DNA from: Spirochaetales bacterium
GTDB lineage: Bacteria; Spirochaetota; Spirochaetia; SZUA-6; JAFGRV01
Reading direction: 5' to 3'
Length of the DNA stretch: 64,000 nt
Assembly (NCBI GenBank): GCA_016928415.1
Contig: JAFGKU010000048.1
Coordinates: 1-64,000 of the forward strand
Below are positions 43,867 through 53,471 of the stretch, in pieces. Each line of letters opens with the position of its first letter. Position 1 is the first letter of the stretch. A program made the translations under genes and the position numbers. The notes beneath the pieces were generated by a model. The model searched no databases and was not told where the DNA came from. It worked only from the letters and a program-made list of their open reading frames with translations.

Positions 43867-46800
43867 TTATTTCTTCCTGACACCAAGAATTGTCAGGTCA
43901 TCATACTGCTCGTCTTCCTTTAAATGTGAAAAGAAAACATATTCAGGATCCTCGGATGGGACCGCATTGGCAAAATAAAGTCCATACTGGACAAAATGCT
44001 TTCGAAGAAATTCATCGATCTTTTTATCCACCTTTATTTTATCCTCATTACCGGCCTTTGGATCCTTATAGATTCTGAACATCCTCTCGACGGAAATGAG
44101 TCCCAGGATGATGTCCTTTATACCGGTTTCACAATCGGAAAAATCAAACGTGAATTCCTCGCCCGCGACCGGATTATGCTGCTTTACCAGGGTGAAAGAG
44201 GTTTTATTCTTGACGGCATCGACAATGGCGTAGACCTTTTCGAGCCCCATTTCCTCCGACTCTTCACCCTTCTTATGGGTCTTGTTATGGAATTCCCCTT
44301 CCTTCAGACCGGGTTCATCGCATTTAACGGGATTACAGTCGGCATCCCTCAACAGGCGCTTTGCCTCGTCAACACCGTCGCTGAACAGCAGCAGCATGTC
44401 GTCCGGATTCAATGTTAAATTTACCTGCTTGAAGCCGGTCTGCATTTCAACAAGCGAGGAAGGGAACACCCCGGCCGCGGGCGCCTCGGGCAGCTTGTGC
44501 TGGACAACCTTCTGCTCCCTGCCGGAATAAATATTGATCAGGCTGTCACCCGCATTGCAGAAGACGGTCATACCGGTTTTTATGTTCATGATGCAGATGA
44601 CCAGGGCGGCAAACCGGCCCTTGAATCCCCTGGCCTCAAGCATGTCATTTATTTTGTACACGAGCTTGTCTATTTTAAGGCCCGGATTTTTCAAGGTCCA
44701 ACCACTGAAATAATCCGTAAAAATAGTGGCGACTTCAACCATGATAAGCGCCGCCGGGACCCCCTTTCCCGCCACGTCGCATTTGATTATGGCATAATGC
44801 GAAGCATCGAGTTTGATGAAATCGAAATAGTCCCCGGAAACGCCCTTTGCACCCTCGTAATAACCGAAAATTTCGACGTTCTCGTTTTTTTCTTCACCCG
44901 TGGTGCGCTTTTTCCCGTCTGCATCCTTTTCAAGGGGGATGAACATCTTTTGAACCTCTTTACCGACGGTAAGGTCCTTGTTCGCAATGGCCGCCTTCAC
45001 CAAACCGGATGTCATCTGGTTGATCGTATCCGCCAGCATCCTTATTTCATCCTTTTGCTTGATCGTTATATGATGGTCCTTTAATTGCGACTTGTCCTCG
45101 GTATCCCGTATTACGGCCACGCCCTTTGCCAGTTTTTTAATCGGGCCGATCGTGATTGACGCCAGGAGGATGGCTCCCAGGATGCCCAGTCCAATGGCGA
45201 TCAGGGCTATAAAACCTATTCTGTAAACCAGGTCCGTCTGTGACTGGTGTATCGTGTCCAGAATTCTCCTGGTTGAAACAACCAGCCGGACCAGACCGCG
45301 GAAATAGATATCTTCCCCCGTTTTCCTGTAAACGATGGGTTTGAAAAAGATGTATTCATTTTCGAGCCTGTCCGCATCGTAAACGGGATAGCTTCCTATT
45401 TCCGAGCCGATTTCATGAAGAGAACTCGTTATAAGCCTGTTTTTCTCATTCATTTCCTGTATTATTTCATTATACCTTTGCACGGACCCGGCATCCGTCC
45501 GGGTGCTCAGCTGCGTGGCTTCTTCCGTCAGCTGTTTATGCTGTTCCACCAGGTCGGAAACCGAATCAATGCCTTTCCGGTTGACACGGTCGGCAATTTC
45601 AGGAAGCAGGTTCGTCACTTTATCCTTTAAGTCGGTCTCCCCTACCCTGTATTCTTCCTCCCCCGTCCTGTTTAATATTTCCCTGTCATTCGTCGCCCAG
45701 ACATACTCTTCCTTCGTAGGCACATTGGTCCTGATGTTCTTGATTGCCGTAATGGTGGCGGATTTTGCGTCTTCCATGGCCTTTGCCTGGTCGGGAAGCA
45801 CGCCCAGTTCAATTGTTTCGTTGATGGGCAGGTATTTTTCCGCCGCAAGGGAAAGGCTTCCCAAAAGCACATTCGCCTGCTTGTAAAGGCCGTCCGCCAG
45901 GTTGCGCTGCTGTGTTTGTATCATATAGTAGCTCAATGTCACGGATACCATAAGAACGATAAGTATCACTAATGTTATAATAAGGGAAGCGAATTTTATA
46001 CGCAATCCCATCCCCTTCATTTTCAGCTGTGCCATTTTAATCTCCTTTACCTTTACAAGCGGTTCTTGACGGATAATCGACAGTGCCTCGATTCTCCAGT
46101 AATACCCTTCACGGGCAATGGCAAGAAGCTTCCTTCCCGCGGCCAGAATAAAAAGTCCTAAAAACAAAAGAACAAGCCATAAAATGAATTCCTGGATTGT
46201 AAACGAAACGTAGGGCCGGTTTCCGATCACCCATTTGAAATTCTCGGCCAAGTCGGCATCCGGCGGTAAAATTTTAACCGTCAGGAAGGGATCCAACCGG
46301 ACACGCGGCCTGTCAAAATACAATCCCCGTTTATCGTGTAAAAGACCGACGCGGTACGTACCTTCATTAATATCCCGCAGCACCAGATTATCAATAACCC
46401 TGTCACTTCTTATCCGGTATTGCCCGTCCGATTCCCTGAATACATAATCATACGGTTCAACCCCGTCCCGGTCCAGAATTAAAGTTGTTATGCGGCCTTC
46501 CGTCAGGAATCCCCTTCCCCCTATTGTCAAGGTAACGACACCCAGTTCATCCGTATACGGGTCTATGTACGAGATATACGTAACGGGCCTGTACTTGTTC
46601 AATTTAAAAAACTCGGTCGACGGATTCCCGGGATTGCCGACGCTGTCCACGGCACGGACGGAAAAGGCATACACGCCGTTATCCAGGTTATTATAGGATT
46701 TTCCCGATGACATGATCATGACGGAGGACGGGGGGGCCTTCAGGCTTTCGCCTGAAATCATGCTGGTGTCCATATTGAGATTGGAACTCACCTTCAACAG

Positions 46801-48432
46801 CCCGTAGGAATACCCGGATATACTGTCGTCAGGCGGCGGTGTCCATTGAATGGAGAAGGTGTTGGACACCACGAAACCGCGTTCGTCCAGTTTCAGCGGG
46901 CTTAACGACACTTTCCCGGGCGGAGTACCGTCCTTTATGTACCTTAACGATACCGGTTCGGATGTGTTCCCGGCGTAATCCGTGGATACGAGGTAAAAAG
47001 TGTACATCCCGTCCCTCGGCACCTCAAGTTCTATGCCGTTTCCCGTATGCACATCCTTCAATGCATTGGGGTTGAATTTCTCTTCCTGGTTGAAAACGTA
47101 CTTGTACCCGCTTATGCCGGTGGAATCACCAGGCGTATTCCATTTGATCCTGATTTTTTCAAGGTTGGCCTTTCTGCCGTTCGTAAAATTAACGGCGGTC
47201 AAACTGGGAGCGGACACCGTCTGGTCCGGCTGAAGGACATAAAGGTTGTATTTTTCCGCGTTTTTGTTCTGCCAGAAGATATAAAGGAACCCTTTGAGTT
47301 CAATACTCTCCGCAAACTGGGAACTGCCAGACACGTTCCGGGACAGGTCCTGGGCGGCCCAGTCTATGCCGGTTTTTTCCCCCATGATAATATGGTCCTC
47401 TCCCCTTCTGTTGTCAAACCAGATAAGGTACAGTGTCCCCCTGAAAACGACAACACGCGGATAATAACATGTCAGGTTCTGGGTGGTAACCCTCTCGTAC
47501 TTCAGCCTCTCTCCCGCGTCCGACAATTCCATGTAATAAATTTGCGGATTCTCGGCCCTGTACTGGCGCTCCCAGACAACAACAAGTTTATCGCCGAACG
47601 ATTTGATAAACGGCCTCTGGTTAAAGTAGTCCCTGGCATCCCGGCGCTTGCCGCCTATCGTTTCCGGGAAGTCGCTTACCTGCCTTGAATCGGACCATGT
47701 ACGGCCGCCGTCGCCGCTCGTTTTTACATAGAGCTGGAAGCCCGTTGTCTCTCCCTTGCGCCTGGACTGGAAGACGACATATTCCCGTCCGCGGAACGAG
47801 GCATGGGACGGAAGGAAATTGAAACCGAGAACGTCGTCGGTTACAAACGGTCCGAACACCGTCTGCCCGGCGCTTCCGTCGAACAATTCTTTGCCGAAAA
47901 GACAGTACCAGATGGACAGGGCATCCTCCTTGCCGTATGTGACAAAAAGAAGGGATTGATCCCGTGACACAGTAAAAAGCCTCGGAGAGACAACTACCAC
48001 ATCGGCCGTGATTGACGCTTCGGAAAAAGTCTCTCCCCCATCAAGGGACCGTAAAATTTTTATTTCCTTTTCCTTTACGGAAACGGCTATTTTAATTTCC
48101 CCCGCTTCATTGACCGTCAGGGAAAAAATCTGTGTCTCCTTCTGGGCGAAAAAATACGGCCCCAAAAACCTGTTCTTTTTCTTCCAATGAACCGCGTCGC
48201 TGCTCGTCCAGAGAGTAAGGTATATGTTGCCGCTGTCCTTCCCCGTGTAATCGAATTCCTGCCAGACGGCGGCAATCAATTCCCCACCTGAAGCCACGGA
48301 TGGAAAACGCACATTCGGTCCGGCCAGGGCCATCGGATTCTCCCAATAGATGTTTTGACCGTAAAGCGGGATGCCAAAGAGTATAAAAAACAGGGAAAAT
48401 CCGGCAATGAGTTTAAACTTTTTCATTTCCAT
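43867..48432 (-). CDS. Transmembrane SpoIIE-type phosphatase with large ectodomain
   Basis: 1521 aa. Signal peptide; residues about 30-420 form a sialidase-like propeller (S-x-D-G-G-x-T-W/F Asp-box repeats), about 425-650 hold FN3-like modules. Membrane segments lie at about 745-768, 811-835 and 1075-1100. Between the last two is a helical periplasmic sensor of about 240 residues; a HAMP domain follows at about 1100-1150. The cytoplasmic PP2C/SpoIIE domain (about 1165-1521) keeps its metal Asp motifs: S-G-D-Y-F-D-F, D-V-A-G-K-G, S-D-G-V-D-E and Y-D-D-L-T. Such enzymes dephosphorylate anti-anti-sigma (STAS) proteins; no partner is encoded in this window. The ATG overlaps the upstream TAA by one base. 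Confidence 0.92.
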   Translation of the reverse strand: MEMKKFKLIAGFSLFFILFGIPLYGQNIYWENPMALAGPNVRFPSVASGGELIAAVWQEFDYTGKDSGNIYLTLWTSSDAVHWKKKNRFLGPYFFAQKETQIFSLTVNEAGEIKIAVSVKEKEIKILRSLDGGETFSEASITADVVVVSPRLFTVSRDQSLLFVTYGKEDALSIWYCLFGKELFDGSAGQTVFGPFVTDDVLGFNFLPSHASFRGREYVVFQSRRKGETTGFQLYVKTSGDGGRTWSDSRQVSDFPETIGGKRRDARDYFNQRPFIKSFGDKLVVVWERQYRAENPQIYYMELSDAGERLKYERVTTQNLTCYYPRVVVFRGTLYLIWFDNRRGEDHIIMGEKTGIDWAAQDLSRNVSGSSQFAESIELKGFLYIFWQNKNAEKYNLYVLQPDQTVSAPSLTAVNFTNGRKANLEKIRIKWNTPGDSTGISGYKYVFNQEEKFNPNALKDVHTGNGIELEVPRDGMYTFYLVSTDYAGNTSEPVSLRYIKDGTPPGKVSLSPLKLDERGFVVSNTFSIQWTPPPDDSISGYSYGLLKVSSNLNMDTSMISGESLKAPPSSVMIMSSGKSYNNLDNGVYAFSVRAVDSVGNPGNPSTEFFKLNKYRPVTYISYIDPYTDELGVVTLTIGGRGFLTEGRITTLILDRDGVEPYDYVFRESDGQYRIRSDRVIDNLVLRDINEGTYRVGLLHDKRGLYFDRPRVRLDPFLTVKILPPDADLAENFKWVIGNRPYVSFTIQEFILWLVLLFLGLFILAAGRKLLAIAREGYYWRIEALSIIRQEPLVKVKEIKMAQLKMKGMGLRIKFASLIITLVILIVLMVSVTLSYYMIQTQQRNLADGLYKQANVLLGSLSLAAEKYLPINETIELGVLPDQAKAMEDAKSATITAIKNIRTNVPTKEEYVWATNDREILNRTGEEEYRVGETDLKDKVTNLLPEIADRVNRKGIDSVSDLVEQHKQLTEEATQLSTRTDAGSVQRYNEIIQEMNEKNRLITSSLHEIGSEIGSYPVYDADRLENEYIFFKPIVYRKTGEDIYFRGLVRLVVSTRRILDTIHQSQTDLVYRIGFIALIAIGLGILGAILLASITIGPIKKLAKGVAVIRDTEDKSQLKDHHITIKQKDEIRMLADTINQMTSGLVKAAIANKDLTVGKEVQKMFIPLEKDADGKKRTTGEEKNENVEIFGYYEGAKGVSGDYFDFIKLDASHYAIIKCDVAGKGVPAALIMVEVATIFTDYFSGWTLKNPGLKIDKLVYKINDMLEARGFKGRFAALVICIMNIKTGMTVFCNAGDSLINIYSGREQKVVQHKLPEAPAAGVFPSSLVEMQTGFKQVNLTLNPDDMLLLFSDGVDEAKRLLRDADCNPVKCDEPGLKEGEFHNKTHKKGEESEEMGLEKVYAIVDAVKNKTSFTLVKQHNPVAGEEFTFDFSDCETGIKDIILGLISVERMFRIYKDPKAGNEDKIKVDKKIDEFLRKHFVQYGLYFANAVPSEDPEYVFFSHLKEDEQYDDLTILGVRKK

Positions 48433-51425
48433 TATACCGACAGAGCTTCATTTCTCGTTTTAAGTTTGATCAATGGAGCATATCTTCTGTTCGATGCCTT
48501 CTGCCAGAGCTGGTCGATGATTCTCTGCGCTTCCAAGTACCTTCCTTCTATATGGAGTTGTTCCGCCTTCCTGTATTCCCGCATGTCCGATTCCGAAATT
48601 ATGGAAACGGAAGACGGTTCTATATAGCTCAATATCCTGTCCTTCAGGCTTTTAGCCGCCTGGTTGTCGGGATTTTTTTTCAACGCCTCGTTGACCTGAT
48701 TCAGGGCAATGGAATATTTTTCCGTTTCCCTGTTGTCTACTATCTTCCTTGCATTTCTTGTCAGAACCTCCGACTCCCTCACCATCTGCGGGTCAGGCGG
48801 TTTCACCCTCAAACCCAGCCTTAATTCCAGGTCGTAGATGGCATTGGCCAGTTTAGGATACCTGGGGTCGATTTCCTCCAGGTCCTTGAGTTCATTGTAA
48901 ATTCTTCTTAATTCCACTACATTATTGCTGTTTTTTGATGCCAGGGATTCATTGATGGCCCGGGCAAAATTCCGGGTAAATTCCTCCTGGTCGTTCTCCT
49001 TCTGTATCATGAGCTGGAGAACCCTGGCATCCTTGTTAAAGGGAAAAGAAAGAAGGATGTTCAGGAGTTTTGTGTTTGCCCTGGCAAAATACCCGTCCCC
49101 CTCGGTTTTTTCCCCCTGACGGTACAGGCTCCGCCCTTTCGTATAATCCTCCTTGGCAAGATTGAATAACTGGCTCATATCCTTGTAAAGAGGGTCTTTT
49201 TCGGAAATTACACGAGCCGATTTAATGGATAGGGCCGTCAGCACATAGGCAAGCCACACATCGATTTCCTCGTTAGGCGTATTCCCCTGCGTGTCTTCCC
49301 AGCGCGTCCTTGCCTGCAGCAATGTGTCCTGGGCGTCTTCATACAGGCCATTGCTGTACTGGTTTTTCCCACGCTTAATAAGCTTCCGGACGTCCTTAAT
49401 TACCAGTTCGTTTTCGAGAACGGTGATCCTCTGGGCAAAGGCAATAAGCGTTGAATCCCTCAGTTTCCTCACTTCAGGGTCTTCCTGGTGCTTAAGCGAA
49501 TTGCCGTAAGCCTCGGATGCAATCTGGATTTTCTGACGGGCCGTCTCATACTTTAAATTTTTTACCAGGCTCATGGCTTCCCCGTACCGGAGATCACCTT
49601 CTTTTTTGAACTTGCCCGCCTGGAAAATATGATCTTCGGCAATGGCCGCCTGGTCAGCAATATTCCGCCTCAATTCAGCCGAATTTAAAACGAGGGTATC
49701 GCTGCGGCTATTGATGGCTGTCATGTCTTCGGAATTTTCAAAGTATTGGTCATTGGTTTTGAGATAATCCTTCAGTTCGTTTACCTTTGCTTCCAGCACT
49801 AATAGAAGCTCCTGCATGCCCTTGAACCTGGTAAGGCGCCTCTGGGGGTAGTAACGGACCAGATTATCCACCTCTTCCCCCTCAGCCAGTAATACTTTTT
49901 CCGATTCATAATCCTTTTCAATATCGTCATAAACAGCGTCTAAAATTCCATAGTTATCCTTGAGAAAGGAGGCGATTGTCGAAATACAAAAATTGATGAT
50001 TTCCCCTGTTTCCGTTTCATTGTATCTCAGCGTTGTCTCCTGTTTCCGCTTCTTGATGTAATTATCCCAATCCTCCAGGATGCCTTTTATATTGTTTACA
50101 ATCGAGACGATCTCCGGCTGAAGCCGGTTTAAGTCATTGATGGTGACTTTTTTGTCCTTTTCGGAATATTTACCGATGATCTCACCGTAACGTGACAAAT
50201 CAATATAGGTAAGGCATTTCCTGGCCGCCTCCTGGGCATCCATAAAATCGGGATACTGGGGCAACATCAGCCAGCCGTCCTTTTTCCTTAAATCCGGCAA
50301 TGGATTCAGCGGAATCTTTGCCTCGTTAAAATAGGAAATTTTCATGTCCAGTTTATAATACGTAAAAGCCGTTCCCAGGTTCTCACGGGCGGACTCATAT
50401 TCCCTGGCAAGGAATTCCTCCTGGGCCCCGGTGAATAAAGCGCCTCCCGTCTCCGTTATTTTTTCCTTTATCGATTTTCTTTTACCGTCCGCGATCAAAC
50501 GGAGTACGTCATTGATACCTTCTTCTTCTTCTCTTGAAGAACGGCCGTCGATAACCTGGTACATCGTATTAAGGAAATAGGGAGCCGTATTTTCATACGA
50601 ACTTTCCCTGTACCTGGTATTTAAATTATTTACAATGAGGGACTCCTTCTCGATGTTGCCGGAAAGATCGGACAGCTGTGTCAATAAACCGATAACGGAA
50701 TCAAGTTCTTTTTCCATTTCAATGCCGGTTGACCCTCCGATAGCGGCGAGAATCCTGTCTGAAGCTTCGTCCAGGGTTTTACCCTTCATCCCGTAGATCA
50801 TTGTATCCCGTTCAATGGTGGTGAGGGCACTCCTGATTGACTCCTGCTCAATGTCGCCTATGACATCGGAATAGAATACGGAACGGTTGAAATCCAGGCC
50901 TTCCCCGTCATACCCCCCTGCCAGGCACGCCGTATAAACGGACAAGGCATCATAATATTTCCCTTCATTAATGAAAACCAGGGCCTTGTCCATGATTTCA
51001 TTGAAATAATTGAAATTGGCTATCAAAATGGAAGCATCCTTGGCCAATGCAATGGTTTTCCTGGTCTGATCATTCGGATTAGGGTCGAGATCTTCCAGCC
51101 GTTTGATAATTTCTATCCCTTTTTCCACATCCTGATCAACATAGAGGGTGGTTATCAATTCCTCGTACATCCTGTTATATTGATTCCTGATTTCAAGTAT
51201 CTGGTTGGATAGTGTAACGGCTTCTTCATACTGATCGGGATTGTATTTGATTATCTCTGAAAGGATAAGCAGGGCCTCGTTGTATTTTTTTTCTGCAATC
51301 AAGTTCTTCGCTTCATCCAGCCTGCTTTCCTGTTGTCCGGAAGCGGACAAAAAGGCGGATATCACTGTCATCAGCAGAAGAATGAGTAAAATTCCTGTAA
51401 AACGCCGGTTTTTATCGGTAAACAT
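48432..51425 (-). CDS. Exported TPR-rich protein (997 aa)
   Basis: The ATG at 51425 has TAAGGA 9 bp upstream and gives a normal signal peptide (G-I-L-L-I-L-L-L-M-T-V). The rest is helical, with TPR units most visible at about 30-75 (A-K-N-L-I-A-E-K-K-Y-N-E-A-L) and in the last 100 residues (A-L-N-Q-V-N-E-A-L-K-K-N-P-D-N, A-E-Q-L-H-I-E-G-R-Y-L-E-A-Q), separated by coiled-coil. It likely forms a periplasmic binding platform. The TAATG overlap with the phosphatase gene suggests the two act together, perhaps with the TPR protein binding the phosphatase ectodomain. Confidence 0.82.
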   Translation of the reverse strand: MFTDKNRRFTGILLILLLMTVISAFLSASGQQESRLDEAKNLIAEKKYNEALLILSEIIKYNPDQYEEAVTLSNQILEIRNQYNRMYEELITTLYVDQDVEKGIEIIKRLEDLDPNPNDQTRKTIALAKDASILIANFNYFNEIMDKALVFINEGKYYDALSVYTACLAGGYDGEGLDFNRSVFYSDVIGDIEQESIRSALTTIERDTMIYGMKGKTLDEASDRILAAIGGSTGIEMEKELDSVIGLLTQLSDLSGNIEKESLIVNNLNTRYRESSYENTAPYFLNTMYQVIDGRSSREEEEGINDVLRLIADGKRKSIKEKITETGGALFTGAQEEFLAREYESARENLGTAFTYYKLDMKISYFNEAKIPLNPLPDLRKKDGWLMLPQYPDFMDAQEAARKCLTYIDLSRYGEIIGKYSEKDKKVTINDLNRLQPEIVSIVNNIKGILEDWDNYIKKRKQETTLRYNETETGEIINFCISTIASFLKDNYGILDAVYDDIEKDYESEKVLLAEGEEVDNLVRYYPQRRLTRFKGMQELLLVLEAKVNELKDYLKTNDQYFENSEDMTAINSRSDTLVLNSAELRRNIADQAAIAEDHIFQAGKFKKEGDLRYGEAMSLVKNLKYETARQKIQIASEAYGNSLKHQEDPEVRKLRDSTLIAFAQRITVLENELVIKDVRKLIKRGKNQYSNGLYEDAQDTLLQARTRWEDTQGNTPNEEIDVWLAYVLTALSIKSARVISEKDPLYKDMSQLFNLAKEDYTKGRSLYRQGEKTEGDGYFARANTKLLNILLSFPFNKDARVLQLMIQKENDQEEFTRNFARAINESLASKNSNNVVELRRIYNELKDLEEIDPRYPKLANAIYDLELRLGLRVKPPDPQMVRESEVLTRNARKIVDNRETEKYSIALNQVNEALKKNPDNQAAKSLKDRILSYIEPSSVSIISESDMREYRKAEQLHIEGRYLEAQRIIDQLWQKASNRRYAPLIKLKTRNEALSV

Positions 51426-51490
51426 CCGGTTTTTCCTTACCAGGGATATCCAGATACATATACTCAAAACAGTACACTGGGAGTCCTATT

Positions 51491-51519
51491 ATAATAATAC
51501 TACAAATCTACTATACCAA
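51491..51519 (-). promoter_or_regulatory. Promoter of the TPR-phosphatase operon
   Basis: On the minus strand TTGGTA (51514-51519) and TATTAT (51491-51496) are 17 bp apart, about 66 bp before the ATG at 51425. Confidence 0.5.
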
Positions 51520-51662
51520 TTAATAGTATTATAGCAAATTTACTATATATATCGGTAAAAATGGAAGATAAGTGGCTTTATTTTCATAAAATCCCTGGCA
51601 TTATTCAATCTCCCTTATACTATTCTATACATTTTTTAAGAAAAAATCTGGATGCCTGAACA

Positions 51663-51692
51663 ATGACTTTTATTTAAGTAATTCTTTATAAT
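51663..51692 (+). promoter_or_regulatory. Promoter of the UPF0164/FadL-like gene
   Basis: ATGACT (51663-51668) and TATAAT (51687-51692) with 18 bp spacing; leader of about 140 nt. Confidence 0.4.
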
Positions 51693-51839
51693 ACAATAAA
51701 ATATGCTGTTTAGTCGCCTGTATCCGGCCTTCAGGACCTCATTTTTTATCCAGTTTCCTGATTCAATATTGGAATTCCCGGTTAATAAATTATGGAAATT
51801 AACCGTGAATAAATGTATATTTATATCAGAGAAGGACTC

Positions 51840-53066
51840 ATGATTAAATACGGACTGATACTGGTAATCATTCTATTAATTTCTTTTTTGCCGGTTTATG
51901 CGGAATATTCCGATTTCTATGGTGACTATAGTGATTTTTGGCAGCTTTTTATCGATCCCAACACAGGCTTAACGATATTTCCAACATTACTAATACCCAT
52001 AGGCGGCAAGCTGGAAGGAATGGGAACCGCTTATACCGCCATGGCAAACGATTCCGGTTATATCGAGTCAAATCCGGCGGGAAGTGCCGGGCTGGATTTC
52101 GACGAACTTGCCATTCTCCATCATGCCTGGATTGCTGATTCAAATATCGAAGGAATCATATATGCCAGCCGAATGGGGAATTTGGGATACGGTGTCAGCG
52201 GCAAATTCCTCTATATTCCCTTTACACATTACAATGCCTGGGGCGACAGGGCGGCTTCAGACTTTATTTCAGAATCAATCCTGACTGCCAATGTCTCGTA
52301 CAACCTTTTTTCCAGCCCCTACTTTTACGGTCTTTTGATAGGTGTCAATGCAAAACTGGCTTACAGGAATATCCCGGAAGTCATCTACCCCGGCCAAAGC
52401 ACCTTGGGCGTGATGGGTGATTTCGGTATCCTGACGCGTTTTGATTTCCTGAAATTCTTTGTTTCAAGAAACAAGAATTTATCGATCGGTGCCACGCTGA
52501 AAAATTTGGGACTTCCGGCCCTCGATGAACCTTTACCCACCCTTTTCTCCTGCGGTATTGCCTATACATTCATCAATCCCATTACGCTGGCCGTGGATTA
52601 CAATTTGCCGATCAGTTTTGACCCCGTAAATTACCCGGCCCAGCTCTGGTACCTGGCTTTCGGCATGAATATAGATTTTACCAAGTTCATCTCCCTGCAG
52701 GCCGGTTTTGTTCTCAAGGAAAATCCCAGGATCAGTATCGGTGCAGCCCTTGATCTTAACGAGGTACAGATAGTCACCAATTATAACCTTGACCTGAGCG
52801 GAAGCCTGAATCCTGCTGATAAATTCAGCGTGGAGGCCAAAATCAAGCTGAATTACAAGGAACATATGCAACTGCGGCAAAAAGTGGATGAATTGTTTGC
52901 CAAAGGTCTGGAAGCCTATGCCGAAGGCGATTTTAAACTCGCATTGGAGTATTGGGAGGAAACTTTAAAATTGGACCCGAAATTCAGCATTGCCCTTGAA
53001 TATATCGAGACCACCCGTAAATTCATCGATCTGCAGAAAGATATGGAAGATAAACAAAAAATGTAA
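51840..53066 (+). CDS. UPF0164/FadL-like outer-membrane protein with C-terminal TPR
   Basis: 408 aa. Signal peptide ends V-Y-A; the start ATG 51840 has GAAGGA close by and is preferred over 51813. Residues about 45-95 carry P-I-G-G-K-L-E-G-M-G-T-A-Y-T-A and E-S-N-P-A-G-S-A-G-L, the hallmark of the PorV/FadL-like UPF0164 family known in Treponema. Barrel-like strands run to about 345. The last 60 residues are a TPR (A-Y-A-E-G-D-F-K-L-A-L-E-Y-W-E-E-T-L-K-L-D-P), which points to the periplasm if the barrel sits in the outer membrane. Could take up hydrophobic nutrients or act as an export shuttle. Confidence 0.85.
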   Translation: MIKYGLILVIILLISFLPVYAEYSDFYGDYSDFWQLFIDPNTGLTIFPTLLIPIGGKLEGMGTAYTAMANDSGYIESNPAGSAGLDFDELAILHHAWIADSNIEGIIYASRMGNLGYGVSGKFLYIPFTHYNAWGDRAASDFISESILTANVSYNLFSSPYFYGLLIGVNAKLAYRNIPEVIYPGQSTLGVMGDFGILTRFDFLKFFVSRNKNLSIGATLKNLGLPALDEPLPTLFSCGIAYTFINPITLAVDYNLPISFDPVNYPAQLWYLAFGMNIDFTKFISLQAGFVLKENPRISIGAALDLNEVQIVTNYNLDLSGSLNPADKFSVEAKIKLNYKEHMQLRQKVDELFAKGLEAYAEGDFKLALEYWEETLKLDPKFSIALEYIETTRKFIDLQKDMEDKQKM

Positions 53067-53071
53067 ACTAA

Positions 53072-53470
53072 ATGGAAACAGATCTGAAAATAGAACACAT
53101 TGCCCTTTGGACGAAAAATCTTAAAACCCTTAAATCCTTTTACATGAATTATTTTAACTGCAGCGTGACAAATAAATATATCAACCGGGAAAAACAATTT
53201 GAATCATACTTCCTTCAATTCAAGGAAGGAACCCGGCTTGAACTGATGTCGATACCGGGGCTCTCGGGACATTCCGGAAACAAAAACAGGCAATGCGGTC
53301 TGGCTCATTTCGCCGTGTCCCTGGGTTCAAGGAAGGCGGTCATTGATTTGACCGAAAGATGCAGAGCAGACGGTATCCCCATTCAGTCGGAGCCCAGGTA
53401 TACCGGCGACAATTATTTTGAAAGTATAATACTGGACCCTGACGGCAACATCATCGAGTTAACGGAATAA
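53072..53470 (+). CDS. VOC-family (glyoxalase-like) protein
   Basis: 132 aa, one vicinal-oxygen-chelate domain made of two beta-alpha-beta-beta-beta halves. The four candidate metal ligands are in place: His9 (I-E-H-I-A), Glu57 (L-E-L-M), His79 (L-A-H-F-A-V) and Glu129 (G-N-I-I-E-L). That fits glyoxalase I or a related lyase or resistance enzyme, but the substrate cannot be read from sequence. Only 5 bp separate it from the preceding gene, so it is probably co-transcribed. It ends 1 bp from the convergent lipoprotein gene. Confidence 0.88.
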   Translation: METDLKIEHIALWTKNLKTLKSFYMNYFNCSVTNKYINREKQFESYFLQFKEGTRLELMSIPGLSGHSGNKNRQCGLAHFAVSLGSRKAVIDLTERCRADGIPIQSEPRYTGDNYFESIILDPDGNIIELTE

Positions 53471-53471
53471 T

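Larger units (their letters stand above)
51426..51839. other. 414 bp divergent intergenic region
   Basis: Very A+T-rich. It contains inverted ATAATACT/AGTATTAT motifs between 51492 and 51531 near the minus-strand promoter, and the promoter of the UPF0164-like gene. No small gene is evident. Confidence 0.6.

Noticed and set aside
47047-47688. 213-codon plus-strand frame
   Set aside because: Antisense to the propeller part of the phosphatase gene, no recognisable feature.
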